64,000 nt of DNA, taken from assembly GCF_012726345.1 (NCBI RefSeq), contig NZ_PTXN01000001.1, forward strand, positions 124,001 to 188,000. The letters are read 5' to 3'. Within the stretch, counting starts at the first letter, position 1; the number at the start of each line of letters is the position of its first letter. This document shows positions 50,307-60,855 of the stretch, in pieces. Source of the DNA: Marinomonas sp. UCMA 3892 (GTDB taxonomy: Bacteria > Pseudomonadota > Gammaproteobacteria > Pseudomonadales > Marinomonadaceae). The notes beneath the pieces are model-generated. The model made no database searches, had not been told where the DNA came from, and saw only the letters and a list, made by a program, of their open reading frames with translations. The translations under genes were made by a program, and so were the position numbers.

Positions 50307-52070
50307 TTACTTATTCTTCTTTAGACGATAAGCCAATTGTGGTCTGCTTAGACCAACTCGTCTTGCCGCTTCAGATAAATTGCCTTGGGCGTTTTCTACG
50401 GCTTCTCGTAATAAGCTTTGCTCAAGCTCTTCAATATCAAGATGATCTTTTCCACCGACAAATTGAGTGATGTGTTCCAAGAGCGATTCTGTCGCTTCTT
50501 TTTTGCTATCGGCATGGCTTAAGGTGCCTTGGTGATTCACTGAGTAGATAATTTCTTCTGGAATAAACTCGTTTCTAAACAAATGTGGAAGATCAATCGG
50601 TTCACCTTCTTCTGATGCAATCACGCCGCGCTCCATTAGATTTTGTAACTCGCGAATATTCCCCGGAAAACCATAATTTAATAACGCTCGTCGCGCTGTT
50701 TGCGTCATGCCAGATGGCGCTTTTTGATGCAGTTGGCAAAAGTGATGGTAGAAGTGATTAATGAGCAATGGGATGTCAGCTTTTCGCTCCCTTAGCGGAG
50801 GTAGATGTATTGGGAAGACGTTTAAACGAAAGAACAAATCTTCCCGGAATTCGCCTTTTTCAATGGCTTTACGTAGGTCTACATTGGTTGCAGCGACGAC
50901 TCTTACATTGATTTTAATAGCTGAAATACCGCCGACTCGTTCTACTTCTTTTTCTTGTAAAACACGTAATAATTTACTCTGTCCTGCTAGGCTTAGTGTG
51001 CCAATTTCATCTAAGAATAGTGTACCGCCATTGGCTCTTTCAAAGCGACCGGGACGGCTACTCGTTGCTCCTGTATAGGCGCCTTTTTCGACGCCAAACA
51101 GTTCAGTTTCTATGAGATTTTCAGGAATCGCAGCACAGTTAAATGCGACAAAAGGACCAGTTTGGCGACTGAATTTATGCAGCATACTGGCAAAAAGCTC
51201 CTTGCCTACTCCAGATTCGCCAGTGAATAGCACTGTAGCATTGGTTGGTGCGACCTTTTGTAATGAATGATTAGCAGCGGTAAAAGCGGCGGAAACTCCA
51301 ATCATTTTTGGCTGATCGTCTAACAGTTCTGGTTCCATTAGGTCGAGTTTAGGGGAAGGTTTAGTAACCAGTTCAGCATTTTGAGAAGTGACGTTAAGGA
51401 AGCGAATATCGTCTTCGATATTATCCCAAAGTTCGGCAGATTTACCGATGACCCGACAGACCGAATGCCCCATAGATTGACATTCTATTTCCCTGAAAAT
51501 GACCAGAGATCCTACTAAGCCAGAGACATAACCGATGGCGTAACCTAATTCCATCCAGCATGCGGGTGAGCTACCAATGCCGTAAGCGGTAATGTGTTCT
51601 TCATCTTCACTGCTGTGATGCCAAAGAAATTCACCATCATATGCACCTTTTTCGGTGTCAAATTCAAAGTGAATAGTTTCCACTTTGACGACACCTTCTA
51701 GCCCATGAAGATGAGTGCCAGCAGTGAAAATGGAGGCTGGATCTGAGTCTGGCCAGCGCTTTTGAATGAGCTCTGCGTCTCTTAGGCCAGATAAATAACC
51801 TGTTCGAGTAAGAATGTCGCGCGATTTTTCGAGACCAAGGGAATCAATCATCTCGCGACGCAATAGACCAAACGACGAGCTGTGGATTAGTAACATGCGT
51901 TGATCGTCTAACCAAATGCGACCATCACCGGGCGAAAAAAACAGACATTCTGTCAGCTCCTCTACGGTGGGTGCATGTTGGCCATCTAGTTCACGGGAGC
52001 TGCCTTTGAGTAGGATTTTTTGATTGCTTTTAGCTAAGTCTGCTAAAGAAATGCGATGAGAGTTCGTCAT
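50307..52070 (-). CDS. Sigma-54-dependent activator of aromatic catabolism (XylR/PoxR/DmpR type)
   Basis: A 587-residue three-part enhancer-binding protein. The N-terminal XylR-N and V4R sensor covers about residues 35-215 (V4R with Cys171, Cys197, Cys205). The AAA+ domain has Walker A GESGVGKE (284-291), a GAYTGA loop that contacts sigma-54 and LDEIGTLSL. A Fis-type HTH ends the protein (LSEAARRVGLSRPQLAYRLKK). Sensors of this kind bind an aromatic compound directly and derepress the ATPase. It lies between two genes with GG-N10-GC promoters, facing the SDR and divergent from the aldehyde dehydrogenase; both are probable targets. Confidence 0.92.
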   Translation of the reverse strand: MTNSHRISLADLAKSNQKILLKGSSRELDGQHAPTVEELTECLFFSPGDGRIWLDDQRMLLIHSSSFGLLRREMIDSLGLEKSRDILTRTGYLSGLRDAELIQKRWPDSDPASIFTAGTHLHGLEGVVKVETIHFEFDTEKGAYDGEFLWHHSSEDEEHITAYGIGSSPACWMELGYAIGYVSGLVGSLVIFREIECQSMGHSVCRVIGKSAELWDNIEDDIRFLNVTSQNAELVTKPSPKLDLMEPELLDDQPKMIGVSAAFTAANHSLQKVAPTNATVLFTGESGVGKELFASMLHKFSRQTGPFVAFNCAAIPENLIETELFGVEKGAYTGATSSRPGRFERANGGTLFLDEIGTLSLAGQSKLLRVLQEKEVERVGGISAIKINVRVVAATNVDLRKAIEKGEFREDLFFRLNVFPIHLPPLRERKADIPLLINHFYHHFCQLHQKAPSGMTQTARRALLNYGFPGNIRELQNLMERGVIASEEGEPIDLPHLFRNEFIPEEIIYSVNHQGTLSHADSKKEATESLLEHITQFVGGKDHLDIEELEQSLLREAVENAQGNLSEAARRVGLSRPQLAYRLKKNK

Positions 52071-52177
52071 TATTATTTTTCCTCTTTCATCTAGTTGATG
52101 AAATGGTTAACTGCTTTTTCCTAGTTTTGATTGTATTTAACGATATCGTCAAGTTGTTGTTGGATATTTATACAATG

Positions 52178-52229
52178 CAATATCGGATTATCGATATTGA
52201 TAAAATTACAAACCTTTATTTATCAATAT
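52178..52229. promoter_or_regulatory. Overlapping inverted repeats, candidate enhancer (UAS) of the sigma-54 activator
   Basis: Two perfect inverted repeats overlap: CAATATCG (52178-52185) with CGATATTG (52192-52199), and ATATTGATAAA (52194-52204) with TTTATCAATAT (52219-52229). They lie 45-95 bp upstream of the putative -24/-12 promoter, within the range for enhancer sites of XylR-type proteins. TTGATAAA is shared with the SDR upstream region. Confidence 0.65.
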
Positions 52230-52272
52230 GTTGCGTTTTATATTTTGATGGAATTTGCTGAAGTATTATTTC

Positions 52273-52286
52273 GGCATAGCTATTGC
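52273..52286 (+). promoter_or_regulatory. Putative sigma-54 promoter (-24/-12) of the aldehyde dehydrogenase gene
   Basis: GGCATAGCTATTGC: GG at 52273-52274, ten bases, GC at 52285-52286, with TTGC at the -12 element as in the consensus TGGCAC-N5-TTGC. It lies about 106 nt before the start codon, downstream of the paired inverted repeats. Confidence 0.7.
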
Positions 52287-52391
52287 TGTAGTGTACGAAT
52301 GGTATGAATAACCAAAATACTGAACTTCCACTTGGCTTGATTTGTCTTAGTAGAAATTCAGTGGCTAATAAAAATAAATAGGAGAATGCAT

Positions 52392-53852
52392 ATGACGGTA
52401 TCTGTACTTGAATCTAAAAAATGGTCTGGTAAGTTTTTTACGGGTGACTGGGTTGCTGCTTCAAACAAGCAAGACGTTATGGAGCCAGCGACAGGTAAGG
52501 TTTTGAGTGACGTTGGTATTGCTACAGCAGATGAAGTTTATTTGGCTTGTCAGCGAGCCAATGAAGCGCAAAAAGAATGGTTAAAAGTCCCACCAAGAGA
52601 CAAGGCTACATTGTTTCATAAAGCCGCCGCTTTCATGCAAGAAAACTTTGACGAACTGGCTTTGTATATTGCCCGTGAAACCGGCGGTATTATTCCTAAA
52701 GGCCAGCACGAAGTAAAAGAAGCCATTCTAATTCTGCAATTAGCTGCCAATATGACGTTGGAGCCAAATGGTCTAACCTTGCCTTCTGTCCCCGAAAAAA
52801 TGTCTTACGCGACACGTAAGGCTATTGGTGTTGTGGGTGTTATTTCTCCCTTTAACTTTCCGATGATTCTCTCTATTCGGTCTATTGCTCCAGCCTTGGC
52901 GACAGGTAATGCGGTAGTCACCAAACCAGATCCACAAACGCCTGTCACTGGCGGTTTTATTCTTGCTCTTGCCTTGGAAGCTGCAGGTTTGCCAAAAGGC
53001 GTATTTCAAGTCTTACCGGGTGCTGTTGAAGCTGGTGAAGCGCTTTGTGCTGCGCCAGAGATCGGTATGGTAGCGTTCACTGGATCTACTGCTGCAGGCC
53101 GAAAAGTGGGTGAAGCCTGTGGTCGTAATTTGAAAAAAGTGTCTCTTGAGTTAGGTGGCAAAAGCTCCTTGATCATTTTGGAAGATGCCGATTTAGATGT
53201 GGCTGCCAGTAATATTGCTTGGGGTGCGTATTTCCACCAAGGACAAATTTGCATGGCGTCTGGTCGTATCTTGGTTCAAGAAAGCATCGCAGATGTGCTA
53301 ACGGCTAAAATCGTCGAAAAAGCCAAGCATTTACCCGTTGGTGATCCAGCTTCAGGAAAAGTCGCTTTAGGGCCGCTGATTAATCAGCGGCAGTTAGAGA
53401 AAGTGCATGCTATTGTTCAGGACACCATCGCGGCGGGCGCTAAGCTAGAAGCGGGCGGAACGCACGAAGGGCCTTTTTATGCGCCAACCGTATTGAGCAA
53501 TGTGAAGCCGGGAATGCGCTCTTTTGATGAAGAAATCTTTGGTCCAGTGGTTAATATTGTGACCTTTAAACACGATGACGAAGCTGTGGCTATGGCCAAT
53601 AATACGCAATATGGTTTAGCTGGAGCGGTGATTTCGAACGACCTTTCTCGTGCACAAAATATCGGCGCTCAGTTGCATGTGGGCTTGCTGCATATCAATG
53701 ATCAAACTGTGAATGATGAATGTATTAACCCATTTGGTGGTTGCGGCGCATCAGGCAATGGCAGCGCGGTGTGTGGCCCTGCAGATTGGGATCTTTATAC
53801 TCATTGGCAATGGGTGACCGTTAAGCAAGCGGCAACGCCTTATCCTTTTTAA
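52392..53852 (+). CDS. Aromatic aldehyde dehydrogenase (benzaldehyde dehydrogenase/XylC-like)
   Basis: A 486-residue NAD(P)-dependent aldehyde dehydrogenase. Motifs are ISPFNFPMILSIRSIAPALATGNAVVTKPDPQTPVTGG, catalytic Glu in VSLELGGKSSLIILEDADLD and nucleophile Cys in YFHQGQICMASGR. FNFPMILSIRS and the closing GCGASGNGS are usual for benzaldehyde/vanillin-type enzymes. AGGAG sits 7 nt before the ATG at 52392, so the ATG two codons upstream is not used. Its likely role is oxidation of the aldehyde made by the SDR (coniferyl, vanillyl or benzyl type) to the acid. Confidence 0.85.
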   Translation: MTVSVLESKKWSGKFFTGDWVAASNKQDVMEPATGKVLSDVGIATADEVYLACQRANEAQKEWLKVPPRDKATLFHKAAAFMQENFDELALYIARETGGIIPKGQHEVKEAILILQLAANMTLEPNGLTLPSVPEKMSYATRKAIGVVGVISPFNFPMILSIRSIAPALATGNAVVTKPDPQTPVTGGFILALALEAAGLPKGVFQVLPGAVEAGEALCAAPEIGMVAFTGSTAAGRKVGEACGRNLKKVSLELGGKSSLIILEDADLDVAASNIAWGAYFHQGQICMASGRILVQESIADVLTAKIVEKAKHLPVGDPASGKVALGPLINQRQLEKVHAIVQDTIAAGAKLEAGGTHEGPFYAPTVLSNVKPGMRSFDEEIFGPVVNIVTFKHDDEAVAMANNTQYGLAGAVISNDLSRAQNIGAQLHVGLLHINDQTVNDECINPFGGCGASGNGSAVCGPADWDLYTHWQWVTVKQAATPYPF

Positions 53853-53885
53853 GGTGTTTTTTTAGCTAGATAAATCTTAGAAATG

Positions 53886-53918
53886 AAAAAGCTCCATGCT
53901 GATGGTATAGAGCTTTTT
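53886..53918. terminator. Bidirectional terminator between the aldehyde dehydrogenase and LysR genes
   Basis: AAAAAGCTC (53886-53894) pairs with GAGCTTTTT (53910-53918). The A run on the left and T run on the right let it work for both convergent genes. Confidence 0.8.
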
Positions 53919-53944
53919 GTTATTCGCGGTCTCATGGTTATCGG

Positions 53945-55162
53945 TTATTGTGTTTTTAGCTTGTCTATAACCGTTAACTTTAACTCTTCAATGAATGTCT
54001 GAATAATGGTGGATTGTCGTTCGCGATGCAGTGTTATCCCTATGGTGCATTCTGGATTGGGGAGTGGAATAGAAATTTGTTTTAGGCGAGGGTTGAGTTT
54101 GTTTATATTCCAGTCGTCATAGAACAACAGCGCGATGGCGTCACTGTGGATAACCAGCTCTTCTGAAGAGGCAAAGGTCAACATTTCCAGTGCTTGGATG
54201 GGCGGTTTGTTGTCTATGCTATGGAACAGACTTTCGAAATAATCCCTAATAGGCGTGCCGTGACGCGCTACAATCCAGCGTTCATTAACCAGATCATTGA
54301 GTGTCTTTGCTTCGTTGTGAATCGGATGATCAGCACGAGCAATCAAAGCGTATTGGGCTTTTAATAAGGGCAGTTCAATTAACTCTGGATGAAGCGGACC
54401 TTTTCTCATTAGGCCTAAAAAGCAATCGATCTCACCTTGTCGTAGGGCGTTGGCTAACATGTGGTAGGGACCTTGCATGGCTTGTAGACGAATCCCTGAG
54501 TGTTGTTTAAATATAGAAGCAAACGCAATGGGAACAATATCTTGGCAGGAAAACGACAGCATACCTACGGACAGTCTACCGGTTAGCTCGTTTGGCAGTG
54601 ATTGAAGACTGTGATGTAGCGATTGAGCCACAGGTGAAATTCTTAGGAATAACGAAGCCAGTTGCTTAGCTGCAGTTTGTGGAATCAAACCACGGCGCGC
54701 TCTTAAGAAGAGTGGCTGCTGCACCATATTTTCGATTTCTTTTAATGTTTTACTGACTGCTGGTTGTGTCATGCCAAGTGTTTGCGCGGCAACAGAGGCA
54801 CTGCCAACTTTTACGACAGCTTCAATGATCAATAGATGTCGCCATTCTACGTAGGTTTTTAATTTTAGTAAGGTAGTAACGTTACTTTGCAATTGGCGCT
54901 CTGTATCGGAAATCGCTTGTAAAATGCTATTACAAGATGAGATCACCACTTCTCCTGCTGACGTTGGTTCTGCTCCACTCCAGCCACGGGTAAAAATATC
55001 CACCTGCAATGCTTGTTCGGCTTGTGACAGTGCACGCGAGACACTGGATTGACTTAGGTTTAACGACGAGCTTGCTTCTTTTTCGGTACCTTTCTTCATT
55101 ATTTCCCTGATAACACGGCATTGTTTGAGTGTCAGTGGAAAATTTGAATTAGGGTTGCTCAT
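53945..55162 (-). CDS. LysR-family regulator with two N-terminal HTH domains
   Basis: At 405 residues this is about 100 longer than usual LysR proteins. The extra length is a second HTH: HTH-1 at about residues 10-70 (LTLKQCRVIREIM...ASSSLNLSQSSVSRALSQAEQAL...IFTRGWSGAEPTSAG) and HTH-2 at about 105-165 (VEWRHLLIIEAVV...AAQTLGMTQPAVSKTLKEIE...LFLRARRGLIPQ). A normal LysR effector domain follows (GRLSVGMLSFSCQDIVPIAF, LRQGEIDCFLGLMRKGP). It is divergent from ligA and should control the dioxygenase operon. The start has an AAGGA ribosome site. Confidence 0.88.
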   Translation of the reverse strand: MSNPNSNFPLTLKQCRVIREIMKKGTEKEASSSLNLSQSSVSRALSQAEQALQVDIFTRGWSGAEPTSAGEVVISSCNSILQAISDTERQLQSNVTTLLKLKTYVEWRHLLIIEAVVKVGSASVAAQTLGMTQPAVSKTLKEIENMVQQPLFLRARRGLIPQTAAKQLASLFLRISPVAQSLHHSLQSLPNELTGRLSVGMLSFSCQDIVPIAFASIFKQHSGIRLQAMQGPYHMLANALRQGEIDCFLGLMRKGPLHPELIELPLLKAQYALIARADHPIHNEAKTLNDLVNERWIVARHGTPIRDYFESLFHSIDNKPPIQALEMLTFASSEELVIHSDAIALLFYDDWNINKLNPRLKQISIPLPNPECTIGITLHRERQSTIIQTFIEELKLTVIDKLKTQ

Positions 55163-55369
55163 CCTTGGTTTCCTTTTAAAAAGTCATTTCGTGAAGTCGT
55201 GGTGAGTAAAAGTTCGTTATTTATAATTTATGATATAACCAAAATTTAAGCCATGTTTTTGATTGTGCATATGTAAGGTTGGTTTTTTCTGTGTACCTTT
55301 AATTGAATAAGTTCTACTTAGTTAATTCCTCTTTAGTGAGGATAAGAAGCGAGCAAAGGTAAGACGCGA

Positions 55370-56631
<1,262 letters not shown>

Positions 56632-56637
56632 ATCACA

Positions 56638-57351
56638 ATGAATGTGCGTATAACTAGACCCAAATTAGTTTGTTTAGCTGGTTTGCTATGTGATCAACGA
56701 ATGTGGCAGAAGGTCGCAGCTCAATTAGAGAATGATGCCGACATTGAAATTATTAGCTTTGCAGGGTTTGATGATCTGACCGACATGGCTCGGTCTGTGT
56801 TATCCAGTATTGAAGGTGACTTTGCCTTGGCGGGTCACTCTATGGGAGGACGAGTAGCACTGGAAATATATCGTCTTGCACCGCAGCGGGTAACGCGTCT
56901 AGCGCTTTTAAATACAGGTGTTCATCCCAAGTCGGACAAAGAAATTCCGGGGCGTATGCGCTTGATTGAAGCCGCGAAAACGAGTGGCACTTCAATTTTA
57001 GTAACGCAATGGCTAATCCCCATGATGTCCCCTAAAGGATTAAACAACGCAAATTTGATGGCCGATTTGACAAAAATGGTCGAGTCTTACTCGGTTGAAG
57101 ATTTTGAAAAGCAGATTCATGCATTGATAAATCGCCCTGATGCCGAAGTGCTTCTTTCACAGATATCGGTGCCAACTTTACTACTTTCCGGCTCGCAAGA
57201 TACTTGGAGTCCAGTAGCTCAGCATCAGGCTATTCAACAACATATTATTGGCAGTGAGCTTGTTGTGATCGACGACGCTGGGCACATGGCTCCGGCGGAA
57301 GATCCAGAAAATGTCGCAGCGGCACTGCACTCATGGTTAAAGAAAAAGTAG
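56638..57351 (+). CDS. Alpha/beta hydrolase of the dioxygenase operon
   Basis: A 237-residue alpha/beta hydrolase with complete triad: Ser68 in AGHSMGGRVAL, Asp188 in LSGSQDTWSP and His216 in DDAGHMAPAED. The length is close to carbon-carbon and enol-lactone hydrolases but shorter than MhpC. It lies 6 nt after ligB and 6 nt before the SnoaL-like gene. In usual 4,5-cleavage routes the product is handled by a dehydrogenase and a lactonase, so a hydrolase here suggests either an ester-cleaving step before ring cleavage or a lactone/ring-product hydrolysis after it. The substrate is unknown. Confidence 0.8.
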   Translation: MNVRITRPKLVCLAGLLCDQRMWQKVAAQLENDADIEIISFAGFDDLTDMARSVLSSIEGDFALAGHSMGGRVALEIYRLAPQRVTRLALLNTGVHPKSDKEIPGRMRLIEAAKTSGTSILVTQWLIPMMSPKGLNNANLMADLTKMVESYSVEDFEKQIHALINRPDAEVLLSQISVPTLLLSGSQDTWSPVAQHQAIQQHIIGSELVVIDDAGHMAPAEDPENVAAALHSWLKKK

Positions 57352-57357
57352 GGGATT

Positions 57358-57822
57358 ATGAGCAATCAAACGATCGAAAATATGCTGATTGAGTGGCAGT
57401 GCCAAAAGCTGGTAACTCGTTCCATTAATTTGCTAGATCAAGGGCGCTGGCAAGAATTGGCAAATTGCTATACCGAAGATGGCGAACTGTACCGCCCAAG
57501 TGCACCTACCGTAAAAATTGAAGGTCGCGACTCGATTCTTGAGTCTTTTACCTCGCGTCCAGCGAAGGAAACCTGCCATGCACTAACGAACATAGATGCC
57601 AATATTATTAATGAAGGTCTTGTCGTCGTAACATCGAGAGTGGTGCTTTTTGCTGCGAATAAAAAAGCCGAAGGTATTGAAAGCATGGTGCAAGCGAATG
57701 CAGATATTTTTATTGGTCGTTTCATAGATGAAATTAAAAGTGTCAATGGTGAGTGGTTAATAGCCAAAAGACAGGGTTCGATTGAACTGCACTACAAAGG
57801 AACTTCAGACAAAACAGGGTAG
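57358..57822 (+). CDS. SnoaL-like/NTF2-fold protein of the dioxygenase operon
   Basis: A 154-residue protein with NTF2-like (SnoaL/ring-hydroxylating dioxygenase beta-subunit-like) features: LLDQGRWQELANCYTEDGELYRPSAPTVKIEGRDSILESFTSRP near residues 20-65, then TSRVVLFAA and a closing strand WLIAKRQGSIELHYKG. Proteins of this fold act as small isomerases, decarboxylase-like enzymes or subunits. Nothing fixes the reaction. The tight spacing to the hydrolase gene puts it in the same aromatic pathway. Confidence 0.75.
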   Translation: MSNQTIENMLIEWQCQKLVTRSINLLDQGRWQELANCYTEDGELYRPSAPTVKIEGRDSILESFTSRPAKETCHALTNIDANIINEGLVVVTSRVVLFAANKKAEGIESMVQANADIFIGRFIDEIKSVNGEWLIAKRQGSIELHYKGTSDKTG

Positions 57823-58005
57823 CTGTTAAAGAGTAACTGTCAAATAGCAAAAGGAGTCGCGAGGGAAAGAGTTGTCTCAAGGCTTGGTAAATGATTAAGA
57901 GTAGAGTTTCTATTTAAAAAGGACGGTCCGTTGATTCGGTCAGTCTCATAACAAAAATAACAAAGCCTTCAAGTAAGGCATTAAAGCAACATTGGGAGAA
58001 CAGAG

Positions 58006-58986
58006 ATGAAATTAAATAAATTCATTATTGCTACTTCAGCGGCCATTGCATTATCCACTCAAGTTTTTGCCGAGGAATTGAAGTTCGCCAGCTTCACTCC
58101 GCCGTTTCACACTATTAATGCATCGGTGATTGAAAAGTTAAATGCTGATCTGTCGGCGGCCACAAATGGTTCTCTTACTGTTCGCGGATATCATGGCGGC
58201 GAGCTGGGCGCTGGGCCTGCCGAGCAATATGTGCGTGTTTTGCAAGGTGCAGCGGATATGTCTTGGGGCTTACCAGGTTACACCTCGTCACAGTTTGGTA
58301 AAACAATGATAGCTGAATTACCTGGTGCGATTCCTGAAGATATGCCAGGTTACGAAGCACTATGGCGTGCGTATGATAAGCATTTGAGTAGTGAGTTTCC
58401 GGGGACTAAACCATTAGCATTGTGGACCTCTGAGCCTAATATTTTCATCATGCGTAATAAAGTGATTCGCACACCAGCAGATTTGGCGGGGCTTAAAATT
58501 CGTGTTGCTGGTGCAACTGCCGCAAAAGTCGCAAGCGCCTTAGGTGCAACCCCTGTGCAAATGCCAGCTAGTCAGATCTATAATGCCATGCAAACCGGCC
58601 TTATTGATGGTGTTATTACCGGAGCATCAACACTAAAAGACTTCAAACTTGACGAAGTGGCTGATTCTCTCACTCTGGGCGCGCCATTAGGTCGTCTTGT
58701 CTTTTATACGGTACTTAACCGCAGAGTTTATGATGGATTAAGTGCGAGTGAAAAGGCTGCCGTTGACGCAGCAAGTGGTGCTGGGCTGTCTAAAAGTGCG
58801 GAAGATGCTTGGCTAAAAACGGCTACTGAAGCGCTTGAAGTGGCTCGGGCCGATAGTGCAAATACCATAACTAACCTAACCGATGATGAAAGAGCGGCGT
58901 TTACCAAAGCTGTTTCTGGTGTGGTTCAGTCTTATGTAAAAAGCGTAAATGGCGCAGCGACACTTGCGGCAATGGAAGGCAAGTAA
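58006..58986 (+). CDS. dctP: TRAP transporter solute-binding protein (DctP)
   Basis: A 326-residue periplasmic protein with a signal peptide (MKLNKFIIATSAAIALSTQVFAEE). DctP features include LKFASFTPPFHTINASVIEKLNADLSAATNGSLTVRGYHGGELGAGPAEQYVRVLQGAADMSWGLPGYTSSQF and the carboxylate-contact region LAGLKIRVAGATAAKVASALGATPVQMPASQIYNAMQTGLIDG. It probably binds an aromatic carboxylate feeding LigAB. A 183-bp gap with no clear terminator separates it from the SnoaL-like gene; it may be an internal promoter region. Confidence 0.93.
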   Translation: MKLNKFIIATSAAIALSTQVFAEELKFASFTPPFHTINASVIEKLNADLSAATNGSLTVRGYHGGELGAGPAEQYVRVLQGAADMSWGLPGYTSSQFGKTMIAELPGAIPEDMPGYEALWRAYDKHLSSEFPGTKPLALWTSEPNIFIMRNKVIRTPADLAGLKIRVAGATAAKVASALGATPVQMPASQIYNAMQTGLIDGVITGASTLKDFKLDEVADSLTLGAPLGRLVFYTVLNRRVYDGLSASEKAAVDAASGAGLSKSAEDAWLKTATEALEVARADSANTITNLTDDERAAFTKAVSGVVQSYVKSVNGAATLAAMEGK

Positions 58987-58989
58987 TCC

Positions 58990-59511
58990 ATGCTTGCTAT
59001 CATTCGTAAACTGGCGGATGGGATTATTTCCCTATCCGCCGCCTTGGGCGCCTTAGGTTTAATCTTTGAGGTGATCATTATTCTCGCGGATGTCATTGGT
59101 CGTGCGATGGGATCACCACTTTATGGATCGCAGGACATAGTTACTATGACCATGGTTATTCTACTCTTTGGCGCAATGGCACTGTGTGACCGTCAGGGTG
59201 GCCATATCGCGGTTGATCTTTTCGAACGCAGCTATCCGGCGGTGCTTAATCGATTAATCGATATATTTTCCGCATTACTGGGCACTGTCATCTTTGTGGG
59301 CATAGCTTATGCGGTAAATGAAAGCGCTAAGATTTCAACTATGTTGAACCTTTCGACCAATCTTTTACTTATACCCAAGGCGTGGTTCCAAAATGGGCTT
59401 TCTGTCTTTGCTCTGATCACAGCGGCTGGAATGGCATTACGTGCTGTTGAATTAACCTTGTCAGGTCGTGACATTCGTAAAGTAGACACGGACAAAGGAG
59501 ACGCTGCATGA
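58990..59511 (+). CDS. dctQ: TRAP transporter small membrane subunit (DctQ)
   Basis: A 173-residue protein with four hydrophobic helices. The central motif LYGSQDIVTMTMVILLFGAMALCDRQGGHIAVDLFERSYP is typical of DctQ. It lies 3 nt after dctP and overlaps dctM by 4 bp. Confidence 0.9.
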   Translation: MLAIIRKLADGIISLSAALGALGLIFEVIIILADVIGRAMGSPLYGSQDIVTMTMVILLFGAMALCDRQGGHIAVDLFERSYPAVLNRLIDIFSALLGTVIFVGIAYAVNESAKISTMLNLSTNLLLIPKAWFQNGLSVFALITAAGMALRAVELTLSGRDIRKVDTDKGDAA

Positions 59512-60812
59512 GCGCATCAATGATTGGTTTTGTTGGCATCTTGATCATGTTCGGTCTGTTGGTGCTGCGTATTCCTGTGGCTTTTGCCATGTTTTCCGTG
59601 GGATTTGTGGGTATTACAATACTTGATAGCAGCCGATCCGCATTAAGTTTACTGGCATCAGAAACCTTCACTTTAGCCTCATCGCCGGAATTGGTTGTTA
59701 TCCCACTGTTCATTCTGATGGGGAATGTCGCCTCCATAACCGGAATGAGTCAGAAACTCTACGATGCCGCTTATGCCATCATAGGCCAGTTACGTGGCGG
59801 ATTGGCTTCGGCTACGGTGATTGGTTGTGGCGGCTTTGCGGCGCTGTCTGGTTCGTCAGTTGCATCTGCATTGACCATGGGGAAGGTTGCGTTAGGACAG
59901 ATGGATCGTTTCAAATATAACAAAAGACTATCTACCGGCGTGGTTGCCGCTGGTGGCACACTGGGGATACTCATTCCACCGTCGACTGGATTCGTTATTT
60001 ACGCGATTCTCACCGAGCAAAGTATCGGGCGATTGTTTTTAGCCGGTGTTCTGCCTGGCATTATGTTGCTGCTATTGTTCATTTTAGTGATTACAGTTAT
60101 TTGTTGGTTTCGTCCAGAATTCGGGCCTGCTGGGCCTGCGACAAGCTGGAGTCATAAAGGCAAAGCCTTGTTAGGTGCTGGGCCGATTGTAGCTGTGATA
60201 CTTCTGACGATTGGTGGCATTTATGGTGGATTATTTTCACCTGTTGAGGCCGCTGCCGTTGGCGCAGGAGTTGTGATCTTAGTCGGATTTGTAACGCGGT
60301 CCTTATCATTAAAAGCCCTTTGGCATGCGTCTAGGGACGCGGTTGTTACCACGGCGACAGTGATGTTAATTTTGATTGCAGCTCACCTGATCAACCCATT
60401 TATGGCGCTTAGTCATATTCCTTCGGCGGTAGGGGAATTGTTATCTGGATTGGGATTGGGAGTAACGGGAACGCTTATTCTTATCCTTGCAATCTATCTT
60501 GTGCTGGGCTGCTTTCTGGAAGGCTTCGCCATGCTGGTTCTGACCTTGCCGATTTTCTTTCCTATCATTATGTCACTTGGGATAGATCCGATTTGGTTTG
60601 GTGTGCTGACGGTTCTGACTCTTGAAATGGGCTTAATTTCTCCTCCTGTTGGCATTAATGTTTTCATCGTAAAATCAGTTGCGCCAAACGTGGAGTTAGG
60701 TGACATCTTTCGAGGAGTTCTGCCTTTCTGGTTGATGATGATCTTGGCGGTGGCTTTGTTGATTATCTTCCCGCAGATTGTACTGTTACTTCCTAATACC
60801 ATGTTTGGTTGA
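59508..60812 (+). CDS. dctM: TRAP transporter large membrane subunit (DctM)
   Basis: A 434-residue polytopic permease, the Na+-coupled channel of the TRAP system. Family motifs are VVIPLFILMGNVASITGMSQKLYDAAYAIIGQLRGGLASATVIGCGGFAALSGSSVASALTMG, GTLGILIPPSTGFVIYAILTEQSIGRLFLAGVLPG and TLEMGLISPPVGINVFIVKS. The ATGA overlap with dctQ indicates coupling. A long terminator hairpin follows. Confidence 0.94.
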   Translation: MSASMIGFVGILIMFGLLVLRIPVAFAMFSVGFVGITILDSSRSALSLLASETFTLASSPELVVIPLFILMGNVASITGMSQKLYDAAYAIIGQLRGGLASATVIGCGGFAALSGSSVASALTMGKVALGQMDRFKYNKRLSTGVVAAGGTLGILIPPSTGFVIYAILTEQSIGRLFLAGVLPGIMLLLLFILVITVICWFRPEFGPAGPATSWSHKGKALLGAGPIVAVILLTIGGIYGGLFSPVEAAAVGAGVVILVGFVTRSLSLKALWHASRDAVVTTATVMLILIAAHLINPFMALSHIPSAVGELLSGLGLGVTGTLILILAIYLVLGCFLEGFAMLVLTLPIFFPIIMSLGIDPIWFGVLTVLTLEMGLISPPVGINVFIVKSVAPNVELGDIFRGVLPFWLMMILAVALLIIFPQIVLLLPNTMFG

Positions 60813-60855
60813 TTTAAGTGCTTTGTAGTCGAAAGGGTAATTAGTCTAGATGATA

